Positions 25,676 through 35,289 of a stretch of DNA of 58,287 nucleotides are shown in pieces; positions within the stretch are counted from its first letter, which is position 1; the number at the start of each line of letters is the position of its first letter. Location of the stretch: the NCBI GenBank assembly GCA_002412775.1, contig DHVT01000005.1, positions 1 through 58,287 of the forward strand. Direction: 5' to 3'. The DNA is from Firmicutes bacterium UBA5201. Its GTDB lineage: Bacteria; Bacillota; Clostridia; Peptostreptococcales; Acidaminobacteraceae. The translations under genes were made by a program, and so were the position numbers. The notes beneath the pieces are model-generated. The model was given only the letters and a program-made list of their open reading frames with translations. It had not been told where the DNA came from and made no database searches.

Positions 25676-27043
25676 ATGCTCGAAACTATTATTTACGCCA
25701 TATTATTCACACTACTGTATTTGGCCTACAGAGGGATCAAACAAAAAATCTATACATACAAGGACCTAGGTCCACTTGGCGAAATCAAGGAGCGATATCT
25801 ATTCCTAACATGTTTATATGTTTTTATTTTCATCACAACTTGGCGATTCACAGTTCTTTCACCATCGGGAATTGGAGTGTCATACAGAGGGTCGGAGACT
25901 TATTTGGTTCCATTCTCGGAAATCATTGAAACCAATAGACTAAATATCTTCTATGAATTTGTCAGTGGCGATGAAAGAATGAGTTTATCCCGGTTGATTA
26001 TGGAGTATCTACTGACTTTCGCACAATCCATGATCATTTTGTTGCCACTTTCACTTAGTATCTTTGCGGCCTATAAGAATAATGTGAAGCGTTCTGTATG
26101 GTTGTTGGTCACTGTAATGGTGTCCTATTACTTTTCGGGTGAGCTATTTGTCGGCAGCACCATTATTAAAGTGATCCTCCTATATGGATTTACATATTTG
26201 ATCTATTGGCTGATCGAAAAAATGTTTGCGAGACGCAAAATTATAATCTGGTTGTCCATCTTCATTCTGCTTATAGGTGTCGTTTTCACTTCGGATATTC
26301 ATATTGTGAGCGACTCTTATGCCTCGAGCTATAAAGCCCCCGAGACTATAGAATTTGAAGAGCCCTATTCTTCACACGGCGATGTGGACCTCATTTTTCA
26401 CTCTGCAAGATTGAGAGAGGATCATACCGAAATTGAGCTGGATTATACACTGAATAATGTTCCAGAACTGGACATTCCGTATGAATATAAACTCTTGAAC
26501 ATGACCTTGGACCTTAAAACAGGGGATGAAAAATACAAATATGGTTTTTCTTCAAATTCTTCACTGCGGATCAACAACATCGACATTACTACAAGTTATA
26601 GAAACAAATCGGTTTTTCCACTAACGGTTTATGGAATCAGTGAGATCATGTATGTCATAATCGACCCGGATTTAATGGAACAAATTTCCTTCGAAGACAG
26701 CGGTTGGCTAAATGATGAACCCTATACCTGCTATCGTTTAACTTACCGGGTTCCAAAGGTTCCTGGGTACGAACTCAGGTGGAATGTACCACTGAAGTAT
26801 AATGATCTACTCGATAGGGCTTACAACCCAAATGTATCTTACTACACAAAAAAGAGGATCCTTGAAGAAACTGAAACATCAATACTATATGAAGTGAAAA
26901 ACTATTTTTATGATAGAGAAACAACCGAGATTGAGATTCTTGGTCCTGAAATTATTAATGCGATTTATAGTCGGGAGTTTGAGATCGATATCAATAATCC
27001 GATTTTGCATTTTGATAATGGTGATTACAACGAATGGAGATAG
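25676..27043 (+). CDS. membrane protein with large C-terminal extracytoplasmic domain, unknown function
   Basis: The 455-residue protein has about six hydrophobic helices in residues 1-215 and then a beta-rich domain of about 230 residues (RLREDHTEIELDYTLNN, YRLTYRVPKVPGYELRW). I recognise no family. ATG 25676 has AGGAGG 6 nt upstream. Its last 19 bp overlap the 3' end of the convergent glycosyltransferase gene, so the two stop codons interlock and there is no separating terminator. Confidence 0.8.
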   Translation: MLETIIYAILFTLLYLAYRGIKQKIYTYKDLGPLGEIKERYLFLTCLYVFIFITTWRFTVLSPSGIGVSYRGSETYLVPFSEIIETNRLNIFYEFVSGDERMSLSRLIMEYLLTFAQSMIILLPLSLSIFAAYKNNVKRSVWLLVTVMVSYYFSGELFVGSTIIKVILLYGFTYLIYWLIEKMFARRKIIIWLSIFILLIGVVFTSDIHIVSDSYASSYKAPETIEFEEPYSSHGDVDLIFHSARLREDHTEIELDYTLNNVPELDIPYEYKLLNMTLDLKTGDEKYKYGFSSNSSLRINNIDITTSYRNKSVFPLTVYGISEIMYVIIDPDLMEQISFEDSGWLNDEPYTCYRLTYRVPKVPGYELRWNVPLKYNDLLDRAYNPNVSYYTKKRILEETETSILYEVKNYFYDRETTEIEILGPEIINAIYSREFEIDINNPILHFDNGDYNEWR

Positions 27044-28302
27044 GGATGAACACAATTTTGATTAAGAATGGGTTCAAGAACGTCCACAATGATTTTCGCA
27101 CAGGCTTTGGCACCATTTTCTGTTGCTATATTTTTACCGAGTGCCTCGGCATTCTTAACAATTTGATCTTTTAGAGCAAAATGAATAGCGGTGACCAATT
27201 TTTCAGCTGTTAAGTTCTTACGGTAAATGGGCTGTGAACCGACACCTAGATCATATGAACGATGTGCCCATGCAAATTGGTCGTTGGAAAACGGTATGAT
27301 GACACTTGGAATTCCCGCTTTAAAGCCGGCGGCTGTTGTTCCTGCACCACCATGATGACAAACAAGTGATACGCGTTCAAACAGCCAACTGTGGGGAATA
27401 CTGTCAATCGCGAAAATGTTGTTGGGTAGGTTTTCAATTTCGCCCATTCCGCATATGATTCCCCTTTTTCCGGATTGAGCCAAAGCATCTATTATAAGCC
27501 TTATGGTTTCAATCTTATGTTTGCTGTCAAAAACACTTCCAAAGCCTATATAGACAGGTTTCTCACCATTGGAAAGAAATGTGGATAGTTCTTTTGATGG
27601 GGTATAGTCCAAAGATTCTTCCACGAACCAATAACCTTTCTGGTGGATATTTGCATTCCAGTCTTTAGGACGTGGAAATACATGATTGCTGCATGAGATG
27701 ATGGATGGATGAGTTTTATCCGTTTTTTCAAATGGGCTACCAAAATGGTCGGGGAGTCGACTGTATACTTTTTTATAGTACGCGGCAATACCAGTTTTAC
27801 CAGCCATCCAAAGCAAGCCCTGCAATATCTTGTAACTTAATGCTTTTGGCATTTTAGTCTTGCCATAGGCAATCAGTGAAGCGACCTCAGTTGTTTTATG
27901 CATGGGAAACGGAGATGCCAGAACAGATGGAATTCCAAGTGTTTCTCCTGCGAAAAATCCGATGGAGCATCCAGGGTGATAAACAATCATTTCGCTCTCT
28001 TTGCAAGCATTGAACATTTCTTCAGTCAATCCGATCACATATTTTTTCATTTTGTTGAAGGTCAATATCATTTTCAAAGGATTGTCCGAACTTTGTGCGT
28101 CTTGTAACAATTTTGGATCAATAGTTGCAGATTGATAGTCAGCTGACAATGGATAATAATCAATGCCGTAATCTCTTATGAACTCTTCAAAACTTTTACC
28201 GCCTACAATCCGCACCGATTTTCCGAGCTTTTTAAGTTCCTGTGCAAGAGCAATATAGGGCTGAAAGTCTCCTCGTGAACCGGAACAAAGTATTGTGATC
28301 AT
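27025..28302 (-). CDS. GT1-family (UGT/MGT-like) glycosyltransferase
   Basis: The 425-residue protein starts with ITILCSGSRGDFQPYIALA, the acceptor-side signature of GT28/UGT-type enzymes. It ends with the nucleotide-sugar binding motif CHHGGAGTTAAGFKAGIPSVIIPF (in part). It resembles sterol and macrolide glycosyltransferases, which add sugars to lipids or small hydrophobic compounds; the acceptor is unknown. ATG 28302 has AAGGAGG upstream. It diverges from a TetR gene with paired inverted repeats between them, so it is probably repressed by that regulator. Confidence 0.88.
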   Translation of the reverse strand: MITILCSGSRGDFQPYIALAQELKKLGKSVRIVGGKSFEEFIRDYGIDYYPLSADYQSATIDPKLLQDAQSSDNPLKMILTFNKMKKYVIGLTEEMFNACKESEMIVYHPGCSIGFFAGETLGIPSVLASPFPMHKTTEVASLIAYGKTKMPKALSYKILQGLLWMAGKTGIAAYYKKVYSRLPDHFGSPFEKTDKTHPSIISCSNHVFPRPKDWNANIHQKGYWFVEESLDYTPSKELSTFLSNGEKPVYIGFGSVFDSKHKIETIRLIIDALAQSGKRGIICGMGEIENLPNNIFAIDSIPHSWLFERVSLVCHHGGAGTTAAGFKAGIPSVIIPFSNDQFAWAHRSYDLGVGSQPIYRKNLTAEKLVTAIHFALKDQIVKNAEALGKNIATENGAKACAKIIVDVLEPILNQNCVHPYLHSL

Positions 28303-28361
28303 ATAATGTCCTCCTTGGAAAAACCAACATCGTGTTGTATGATTAAGTATAGAATCCGTAC

Positions 28362-28399
28362 CAACTATTATCAACCGACAATAGTTGAAGAATTGTCGG
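28362..28399. promoter_or_regulatory. two overlapping inverted repeats, candidate TetR operators
   Basis: CAACTATT (28362-28369) and AATAGTTG (28380-28387) are perfect 8-bp arms. CCGACAAT (28375-28382) and ATTGTCGG (28392-28399) form a second perfect pair interleaved with the first. They lie between the divergent glycosyltransferase and TetR genes. Confidence 0.75.
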
Positions 28400-28420
28400 A
28401 TTTCATATTGGAGGGTGATT

Positions 28421-28984
28421 ATGAGTAAAAGACAGGATATCACATTACAGACAAAACAGAATATTATTGACGCTTTTTGGACACTCTATTGTGAAAAAAG
28501 AATTGAAAAAATAACTATTAAAGACATCACAAACAAAGCGGGTTACAACCGCGGGACATTCTATGAATATTTTAAGGATGTTTACGATGTTTTAGAACAT
28601 ATTGAAAATTCTTTGATTCCATCAATAAATGAGCTTCCGCCTATTACAATTGGTACTGAAACACTTGGAATGCCAACGAATGCACTATTTGAACTTTATG
28701 AGAAAAATAGCAAATACTACTCGGTATTGCTTGGAGATAGTGGTGACCCCGCATTTGCAAGCAAACTTAAAAAAACGATCAAGCCGATGATCATGCAAGA
28801 GCTCTTAAACGGGCAGGATACAAATCCAGTGGAAATGGATTATATTTTAGAGTATACCTTATCCGCAATGATCGGTATAATGAGCTACTGGTCTAGTCAT
28901 ACAGATAGATTTTCGGAAGCTCAATTGCATGAGCTGATCAATAGATTGATGCAACAAGGTGTTGCGAAACAATTATCAAAGTGA
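28421..28984 (+). CDS. TetR/AcrR family regulator divergent from the glycosyltransferase
   Basis: The 187-residue protein has a TetR DNA-binding domain (KITIKDITNKAGYNRGTFYEYF) of the same subgroup as the regulator at 20982, and an unassigned helical C-terminus. ATG 28421 has GGAGGGTGA upstream. The nested inverted repeats in the divergent region are its likely binding sites, giving control of itself and the glycosyltransferase. Confidence 0.9.
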   Translation: MSKRQDITLQTKQNIIDAFWTLYCEKRIEKITIKDITNKAGYNRGTFYEYFKDVYDVLEHIENSLIPSINELPPITIGTETLGMPTNALFELYEKNSKYYSVLLGDSGDPAFASKLKKTIKPMIMQELLNGQDTNPVEMDYILEYTLSAMIGIMSYWSSHTDRFSEAQLHELINRLMQQGVAKQLSK

Positions 28985-29075
28985 TTTTCACATATTCTCC
29001 ACTTATCAATAAGGGGTTGATGAAATCATAAAAATGATAAAATAATGATACTTAAACTAAAGGGAGAACAGCTGC

Positions 29076-29603
29076 ATGAATAGAAAATTATATATAGTCT
29101 CAGTTGTTTTGTCATTATTAATGACTGTGCTTATCATCAACAAAATCAATACTTCAGAAAAAATTCTAAGCAATATCAGTTTTGGTCCTTACAATGTCTT
29201 AAAGACTTTTGAGTCAAAAGATTACGAGATAGTCCTTTATGATAATTTTAGAACAGACAGCATCTCATTGGCTGTCATCAAGAGAGGGATATTCGGTGCA
29301 AGACTTGTCAGCAGTGGCTCACAAACGATTTATGACAATGGAATGATCAGCTATGGATATTCCACATGGGATACTTATCTTGATGAATCAAAGTCAGAAC
29401 TATTGTTGTTTGGGAGTATAGATCTGAGTAGAATCGACGCTTTGATCGCCAATGTCAATGGTACTGAGTATGAATGTACAATTGATGAGGGATCGGGGAT
29501 ATGGTACCTGCAAATTGATGTTTCAGATCAATGGCTTGAGTCGGTGGTCATCAGTTCATTCAATAATGCTCTGATTTATTATGAACTGGAGTATGAATTT
29601 TAG
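29076..29603 (+). CDS. small membrane-anchored protein of unknown function
   Basis: The 175-residue protein has one N-terminal hydrophobic helix (about 5-23) and an extracytoplasmic beta-rich domain (YEIVLYDNFRTDSISLAVI, GIWYLQIDVSDQWLESVVI). No family is recognised. AAAGGGAG lies upstream of ATG 29076. It stands alone between the TetR gene and the dehydrogenase operon. Confidence 0.7.
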   Translation: MNRKLYIVSVVLSLLMTVLIINKINTSEKILSNISFGPYNVLKTFESKDYEIVLYDNFRTDSISLAVIKRGIFGARLVSSGSQTIYDNGMISYGYSTWDTYLDESKSELLLFGSIDLSRIDALIANVNGTEYECTIDEGSGIWYLQIDVSDQWLESVVISSFNNALIYYELEYEF

Positions 29604-29669
29604 TCCGGTTTTCAAGAACACTAATTACTGTGAATGACAAACCAAGTAGCAGGCAGAAAGGAGATTCAA

Positions 29670-30812
29670 ATGGGAATAAGATGGGATTCTGAACCAAAGA
29701 AAGACAGATTTGAACCAATAGCAGGAATGAGAACGATGAAGGCTGTTGTAACTGCCTGTAATGGTGGTTATGACAAACTTGAATGTAGAGAGGTAAAGAT
29801 TCCTGTTCTTGAGTCTGGTGAAGTTCTTTTGCAAGTGTTGGCAGCTGGAGTCAACAACACAGAGATCAATACACGTATCGGTTGGTACTCCTCTTCAATT
29901 ACAACTAGCACAGAAAATGCGACGGAGAAGCAGATGGCATCCATTGACACAGATGGTGGATGGAATGAAACAACTCCGTTTCCATTCATACAAGGAACAG
30001 ATTGTTGTGGGCGTATTGTTGAAGTTGCTCCGGGAGGTGATGAAAGCTCCATAGGGTCTCGGGTAATAGTACGGGCATGCATGCGAAAATTTGATTTTCA
30101 GTCTATGGAAAACATCTGGATGGGATCCGATTTCGATGGAGCCTTTGCACAATACGTCAAAGTCCCAGCATCAGAAGTATTTGTTGTAGATTGCAATTGG
30201 AGTGATGCTGAACTCGGGACAATCCCATGTTCTTATGGAACTGCTGAGAATATGGTACATCGTGGTAAAGTAAGTAAGGGCGAGCATATATTGGTTACTG
30301 GCGCATCGGGCGGAGTGGGTTCGGCAGTGGTACAGCTTGCAAAACGACGTGGAGCAATTGTGACTGCAATCGTTTCGGCATCAAAAGTTGAACAGGTTCT
30401 TGACATAGGGGCGGATCGTGTAATAAAAAGAGGCGAGAATATTCTTGAACATCTTGGGGAAGAAAGTTTCGACATCGTTATTGATAATGTTGCAGGACCA
30501 TCATTTGGAGACTTAATCAAATTATTGAAACGAAATGGAAGATATGTGTCTTCTGGTGCGATAGGGGGACCGATTGTAACTTTTGACATGCGTGATTTTT
30601 ATTTGAAGGATTTGAGATTGATCGGATGTACAGCATGGGATGAGCCAGTTTTCCCAAATCTTGTTTCATATATCGAAAACGGAGAAATAAAACCACTTGT
30701 GGCAAAAATATTTCCACTTGAGCAAATAGCGGATGCACAAAAAGAATTCCTTGAGAAAAAACATGTCGGTAATTTCGTGTTGATCCCACCATCATTGGAA
30801 GATCACTCATGA
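29670..30812 (+). CDS. zinc-type alcohol dehydrogenase / quinone oxidoreductase family
   Basis: The 380-residue medium-chain dehydrogenase has an N-terminal GroES-like domain (MKAVVTACNGGYDKLECREVKIP) and the NAD(P) motif TGASGGVGSAVVQLAKRRGA near residue 210. FPFIQGTDCCGRIVEVAPGG is the substrate-pocket segment. The usual catalytic and structural zinc cysteine sets are not obvious, so it is closer to the quinone-oxidoreductase branch. ATG 29670 has AAAGGAG upstream. Its TGA overlaps the ATG of the next gene (ATGA), so dehydrogenase and esterase are coupled. Confidence 0.87.
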   Translation: MGIRWDSEPKKDRFEPIAGMRTMKAVVTACNGGYDKLECREVKIPVLESGEVLLQVLAAGVNNTEINTRIGWYSSSITTSTENATEKQMASIDTDGGWNETTPFPFIQGTDCCGRIVEVAPGGDESSIGSRVIVRACMRKFDFQSMENIWMGSDFDGAFAQYVKVPASEVFVVDCNWSDAELGTIPCSYGTAENMVHRGKVSKGEHILVTGASGGVGSAVVQLAKRRGAIVTAIVSASKVEQVLDIGADRVIKRGENILEHLGEESFDIVIDNVAGPSFGDLIKLLKRNGRYVSSGAIGGPIVTFDMRDFYLKDLRLIGCTAWDEPVFPNLVSYIENGEIKPLVAKIFPLEQIADAQKEFLEKKHVGNFVLIPPSLEDHS

Positions 30813-31762
30813 AAATAAAATTCAGTATGATCGACAAGGAACTTAGAACAACTGGAAGAGTAATCAAGGTGATCAACAACACCTTTACAGAACCCAAATT
30901 AAGACTATTGGGTAAAATGAAATTCAGAATGAGAATGAAAGATGATACGATAAACTTCAGTGAGGAATGGATTTCTCGAAAAAATGGATCAAAATTGCGC
31001 ATATGTATATACAAACCGATTGCACCTAAAGTGAATGTACCAGGAGTCCTTTGGTCTCATGGTGGTGGTTATGCGATTGGAGTTCCTGAACGTGCAAAGG
31101 GGATGGCGAAAAGATTGATTGAAGTCAGTGATTGCGTGGTCATAGCACCCGATTACCGTCTGTCTGTGGAGGCTCCTTATCCCGCTGCTCTTGAAGACAG
31201 TTACGAAGCGCTTTTATGGATGAAGAATCATGCTGAAGAGCTGGGAATAAGAAGTGATCAACTGATGGTGGGAGGGGATAGTGCCGGTGGTGGATTAACT
31301 GCGGCTCTTTCACTATACGCAAGAGATAAAGGTGAAGTTAAGATAGCATTTCAAATGCCACTGTATCCGATGCTGGATGATCGAATGACAAGTGATTCCG
31401 CAGTGGAGAACAATGCCCCTGTGTGGAACTCGAAATCCAACTATAATGCATGGAAGTTATATCTCGGTGAACGATTTGGTATGCCTGATGTGCCAGTTTA
31501 TGCCGCACCTGCCAGAGCGGAAGATTATAGGAATCTTCCGCCTACAGCCACTTTTGTCGGTGCGCTTGAGCCATTTAGGGACGAAACGATTGAATACGTC
31601 GATCATTTGAGAAAAGCTGGTGTCCCTGTTGATTTCGAGGTATTCGAGGGCTGTTATCACGCTTTTGAGCAGATGTGTCCCAAAGCTGAGGTAAGCAGAA
31701 AGGCGATGACTTTCCTTTTAAATGCCTATGAGTATGCTGTGATGCACCATTTTACAGAGTGA
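30809..31762 (+). CDS. HSL-family acetyl esterase/lipase-like hydrolase
   Basis: The 317-residue protein has the hormone-sensitive-lipase motifs HGGGYAIG (oxyanion, about 81) and GGDSAGGGLT (nucleophile Ser near 154). A candidate aspartate lies in EPFRDETIEY and the histidine in CYHAFEQ. It should hydrolyse short-chain esters in the cytosol. A 4-bp overlap with the dehydrogenase gene suggests the two act on the same substrate class. The acetyltransferase gene follows after 16 bp. Confidence 0.88.
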   Translation: MKIKFSMIDKELRTTGRVIKVINNTFTEPKLRLLGKMKFRMRMKDDTINFSEEWISRKNGSKLRICIYKPIAPKVNVPGVLWSHGGGYAIGVPERAKGMAKRLIEVSDCVVIAPDYRLSVEAPYPAALEDSYEALLWMKNHAEELGIRSDQLMVGGDSAGGGLTAALSLYARDKGEVKIAFQMPLYPMLDDRMTSDSAVENNAPVWNSKSNYNAWKLYLGERFGMPDVPVYAAPARAEDYRNLPPTATFVGALEPFRDETIEYVDHLRKAGVPVDFEVFEGCYHAFEQMCPKAEVSRKAMTFLLNAYEYAVMHHFTE

Positions 31763-31778
31763 TTTTTGGGGAGTAGCA

Positions 31779-32402
31779 ATGATAATATTTGAGAACATTA
31801 GAAACTATAGACCTTATGATGAAGAAGCGGTCATAACAATTTTAAAGGAGCCGGGGGGACATTACTTGACAAATGATCAAGTGGACTTCAATGGATTTCA
31901 GGAAATCCATGTCTACGATGAGGGTCAAGGGGCCATCGGGTTTGTTTGTATTGAGGTGCATGAAAGATTAAGTCAAATCATTTGTTACGTATCGCCTAAA
32001 AGAAGACGAGAAGGGATTGGCGGGAAATTGTATGAATTTGGCAAATCAAGATTAGAGAAACTCGATCCAAACACAATCTGGTTGTTTTTCAGAAACGATG
32101 TTGGAGATTCTGCTGATTTTTATCAAAAAAGGGGTGCGGAGCCTTGGTATGCCTACCACCATATGTTTTATGAAAAGCAAGATCACATAAAATCTGATCT
32201 TAATGTGGACATATTTGATGAAGTAATTTCCTGCCATCAGAAATACCACGATATATACATAGAAGAAAGGGCCAAGGCATTTTATTCCATCAACAAGATG
32301 ATCGATTCACGGCCGTTTGATGAGCGTGAGAGAAAAGATGATTTGATGAAATGGATTCACAAAAATAATGTGGTTTTAAAATTGCCCAGACTCTTGAAAT
32401 GA
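31779..32402 (+). CDS. GNAT-family N-acetyltransferase
   Basis: The 207-residue protein has a GNAT core: a beta strand with GAIGFVCIEV, then the acetyl-CoA loop PKRRREGIGGKLYEFGKSRL and DSADFYQKRGAEPWYAYHHMF. A helical extension of about 70 residues follows. Acceptor is unknown. It is the last gene of the dehydrogenase-esterase cluster; no clear terminator is seen before the next promoter. Confidence 0.85.
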   Translation: MIIFENIRNYRPYDEEAVITILKEPGGHYLTNDQVDFNGFQEIHVYDEGQGAIGFVCIEVHERLSQIICYVSPKRRREGIGGKLYEFGKSRLEKLDPNTIWLFFRNDVGDSADFYQKRGAEPWYAYHHMFYEKQDHIKSDLNVDIFDEVISCHQKYHDIYIEERAKAFYSINKMIDSRPFDERERKDDLMKWIHKNNVVLKLPRLLK

Positions 32403-32474
32403 ATCGGATCTTCAGTAAAAATAAGACACCTGATTTTAGAGGACCAATTGGAGGATAGAAAAATCATATGGGGA

Positions 32475-32503
32475 TTGACAACCGTTCCAGACTTTAGTAT
32501 CAT
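32475..32503 (+). promoter_or_regulatory. promoter of the T-box / valS transcript
   Basis: Perfect TTGACA (32475-32480), 17-bp spacer, TATCAT (32498-32503). Transcription would begin near 32510, shortly before Stem I of the T-box leader. Confidence 0.8.
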
Positions 32504-32524
32504 AAATTTAACTTACACAACAAA

Positions 32525-32760
32525 GCGTTGACAAGGAGGAGTACATACCTCACCTCATGCAGAGAGAGAAGATGGTTGGTGGAAATCTTCATTGAGATGG
32601 TATGGAAGTAGCCTTGGAGCATTGGACCGAAAGGTATTGATTATACTGAGTAGACTTCAACGGTTTTCCTCCGTTACCGGGAAGCCCTATCGGATCGTGA
32701 TCATACAGTCCCGTAGGAATGAGTGCAGAATTTATTCTGAATCTAGGTGGTACCACGGAC
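32525..32760 (+). ncRNA. T-box leader sensing uncharged tRNA-Val
   Basis: The leader shows the Stem I landmarks AGTA, AGAGAG and GGTTGGTGGAAATC, then GGAAG. The T-box sequence AGGTGGTACCACGG (32745-32758) carries the TGGT bulge, which pairs with an ACCA acceptor end as in tRNA-Val. A GTA at 32600-32602, just before the GAA of the S-turn, is the candidate specifier for valine. Uncharged tRNA-Val should stabilise the antiterminator and allow valS transcription. Confidence 0.95.
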
Positions 32761-32765
32761 GCATC

Positions 32766-32801
32766 GTCCGCCCTAAGCGAAAGCTTAAGGCGGACTTTTT
32801 T
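32766..32801 (+). terminator. T-box regulated terminator
   Basis: GTCCGCC(C)TAAGC - GAAA - GCTTAAGGCGGAC is followed by six Ts. It competes with the antiterminator formed by the T-box sequence upstream. Confidence 0.93.
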
Positions 32802-32835
32802 GTTTGTGTTTGTAAAAAAATCAGGAGGCAATAAT

Positions 32836-35229
32836 ATGCAAAAACACTATGATTACAAAACCATCGAGAAAAACATTCAGCAGTTATGGTCAGATGAAAA
32901 AACGTACAATTACTCGAAAGACCCGGATAAGCCACTTTATTCCATCGACACACCACCACCGACGGTAAACGGTAGCTTGCATATCGGACACATTTTTTCT
33001 TATGTACAGGCGGAAATGATTGCAAGATATCGACGGATGCAAGGCTATAATATCTTTTATCCGTTCGGATTTGACGACAATGGGCTGCCAACTGAGCGAC
33101 TGGTTGAGAAAGCGCTTGGCGTACGTGCAAGTGAAATGCCGAGAAGCACATTTTCAAAGCATTGCTTAAGCACCACAGAAAACTATGAAAAAGAATTCAA
33201 GGATCTATGGCAATCATTGGGTTTCTCATGTGATTGGAATCTTCAGTATGAGACCATCGGTCCGCTCGCACAAAGAATATCTCAGCGGTCATTCATCGAA
33301 CTTTATAAGAAGGGTAAAGCTTATATCAAGGAATCTCCGGTACTTTGGTGTACCACCTGCCAGACGTCCATCGCTCAAGCGGAGCTGGAAACCATTGAAA
33401 AGGAGACGCGTTTTTACAACATCAAATTTGGATTGAAGGGTTCGAACCCTTCGGAACACCTTTTGATCGCAACAACAAGACCGGAACTTCTGAATGGCTG
33501 CGTGAGTCTTTTTGTTCATCCGGAGGATGAGCGCTACAAGGAAATCATAGGCAAAGAAGCCATTGTGCCGCTTTATGATTATGCGATTCCCATTTTGGCG
33601 GAATCCACCGTTTCCATGGACAAAGGAACCGGAATAGTAATGTGCGCAACCTTCGGAGACGCCACAGACGTGGAGTGGGTACAGGCACATGATTTGCCGT
33701 ACAGACGCGTCATTGAACAAAACGGACTCATAACAGATGAAGATCCCATTATTGGGGGAATGCACATTAACAAGGCACGGAAGCACATAATCAAGGTGCT
33801 CGTTGATGAGGGATGTATTGCAGAAGAAAAAGAGATTGAACATCTCGTTGCCGTTCACGAAAGATGTGGCACACATGTTGAAATCATGCCGTCAAGACAA
33901 TGGTACATCGATATTCTAACGGATAAAGAGAGATTCATTGAGGCTGCTGATGAAATCAACTGGTATCCAGAGCACATGAAAAACAGATACCTGAGCTGGG
34001 TGGAAAATCTCAAATGGGATTGGTGCATCTCCAGACAAAGATTTTTCGGAGTGCCTATTCCGGTCTGGTATTGTGAGCAATGTGGAGCTATTCATGTCGC
34101 AGAGGAAGTGAATCTGCCTGTAAATCCACTTGAAACCACACTGAAAAAGAGCTGCAGTTGCGGATCGAACACCTTTATTCCAGAAGCGGCAGTGCTGGAC
34201 ACATGGGCGACATCTTCTGTAACACCACTGATCAATTCACATTGGGGTGAAAACGACGGGCCTGACATCACCAATGAACTTTTGCCAATGTCTATGCGCA
34301 CACAGGCACATGAAATCATTAGGACATGGGCATTCTATACAATTGTCAAGAGCATTTACCACACTGGTCAGATTCCTTGGAAAGATTTGATGGTTTGCGG
34401 ATTTGTACTCGCAAAGAAGGGTGAGAAAATCAGCAAATCCAAAAATAACGCTGCTGTTTCACCACCTGCGCTCATTGAGGCTCATTCTGCAGACGCGATC
34501 CGATACTGGGCTGCAAATGCCAAGCTTGGAACAGATACTTTTTTCGACGCAGAGGAACTCACCATTTCTAGTCGTCTGATCAACAAACTATGGAACGCGA
34601 GCAAGTTCTGTTTCGTTCAATTGGGCGACTATGCCCCCGATGGAAACGAGGCGTTCCTTCCGATTGATCTATGGATTTTGGAAAGGCTACAAGACACGAC
34701 CAATAAGGCTTCAAAGGCGCTTGATGAGTATGAGATCGGCTCGGCGCGACATCACATTGACGCTTTCTTCTGGAATGATTTCTGTGACAATTATCTCGAA
34801 CTCGTCAAAGAAAGAGTTTATCAACCGGAAAAGCATGGAGCTGCTGAAAAGAAATCCGGACAAGCTGCTCTATATAAAGTACTCATTGGAGTTCTGGAGC
34901 TTTATGCACCTTATATCCCGCACATCACAGAGTACTTGTATCAGACATATTATCGCAACTTCGAGTCAGAATCATCGGTTCATCTCAGGACATGGTCGAA
35001 GCACCGCCCAACGGATGAGGTCCTGTTGAAATTTGGAGAAGAGATCAAAACCTCGATTGTTGAGGCAAGACGCTATAAATCGGAGCACAACCTTTCCATG
35101 AAATCGCCGATGCCTATATTGGAATTGCGGTGTACAGTTGAAACCGAAGCACTATATGAGTTGACACTGAACGACCTCAAAGCCTGTACTCATGCGGAAA
35201 TTATTCGTATGGGATGGCATTCTTCATAA
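32836..35229 (+). CDS. valS: valyl-tRNA synthetase, archaeal-type sequence
   Basis: The 797-residue class I synthetase has the HIGH motif in PPPTVNGSLHIGH, KISKS near 535, zinc-like cysteines in LWCTTCQ and WYCEQCG...CSCG, and an editing domain with ATTRPELL. PPPTVNG...FYPFGFDDNGLPTE is the wording of archaeal-type ValRS; ordinary bacterial ValRS has PPPNVTG and GTDHAG. It is also shorter than the usual ~880 residues and seems to lack the long C-terminal coiled coil. ATG 32836 has AGGAGG upstream. It charges tRNA-Val and is controlled by the T-box before it. It may be a horizontally acquired main or second ValRS. Confidence 0.95.
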   Translation: MQKHYDYKTIEKNIQQLWSDEKTYNYSKDPDKPLYSIDTPPPTVNGSLHIGHIFSYVQAEMIARYRRMQGYNIFYPFGFDDNGLPTERLVEKALGVRASEMPRSTFSKHCLSTTENYEKEFKDLWQSLGFSCDWNLQYETIGPLAQRISQRSFIELYKKGKAYIKESPVLWCTTCQTSIAQAELETIEKETRFYNIKFGLKGSNPSEHLLIATTRPELLNGCVSLFVHPEDERYKEIIGKEAIVPLYDYAIPILAESTVSMDKGTGIVMCATFGDATDVEWVQAHDLPYRRVIEQNGLITDEDPIIGGMHINKARKHIIKVLVDEGCIAEEKEIEHLVAVHERCGTHVEIMPSRQWYIDILTDKERFIEAADEINWYPEHMKNRYLSWVENLKWDWCISRQRFFGVPIPVWYCEQCGAIHVAEEVNLPVNPLETTLKKSCSCGSNTFIPEAAVLDTWATSSVTPLINSHWGENDGPDITNELLPMSMRTQAHEIIRTWAFYTIVKSIYHTGQIPWKDLMVCGFVLAKKGEKISKSKNNAAVSPPALIEAHSADAIRYWAANAKLGTDTFFDAEELTISSRLINKLWNASKFCFVQLGDYAPDGNEAFLPIDLWILERLQDTTNKASKALDEYEIGSARHHIDAFFWNDFCDNYLELVKERVYQPEKHGAAEKKSGQAALYKVLIGVLELYAPYIPHITEYLYQTYYRNFESESSVHLRTWSKHRPTDEVLLKFGEEIKTSIVEARRYKSEHNLSMKSPMPILELRCTVETEALYELTLNDLKACTHAEIIRMGWHSS

Positions 35230-35289
35230 ACTGTGTTATAATGAGCTACCAAAACTTGTTATGACAATAAACAGGAGGTAATTTCATTA

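Noticed and set aside
32592..32834. Small coding frames inside the valS leader
   Set aside because: They are read through the T-box and terminator and have no ribosome sites; the RNA structure explains the sequence.
33289..33876. 195-residue minus-strand frame inside valS
   Set aside because: It is a shadow of the synthetase codons with no start signals or family likeness.
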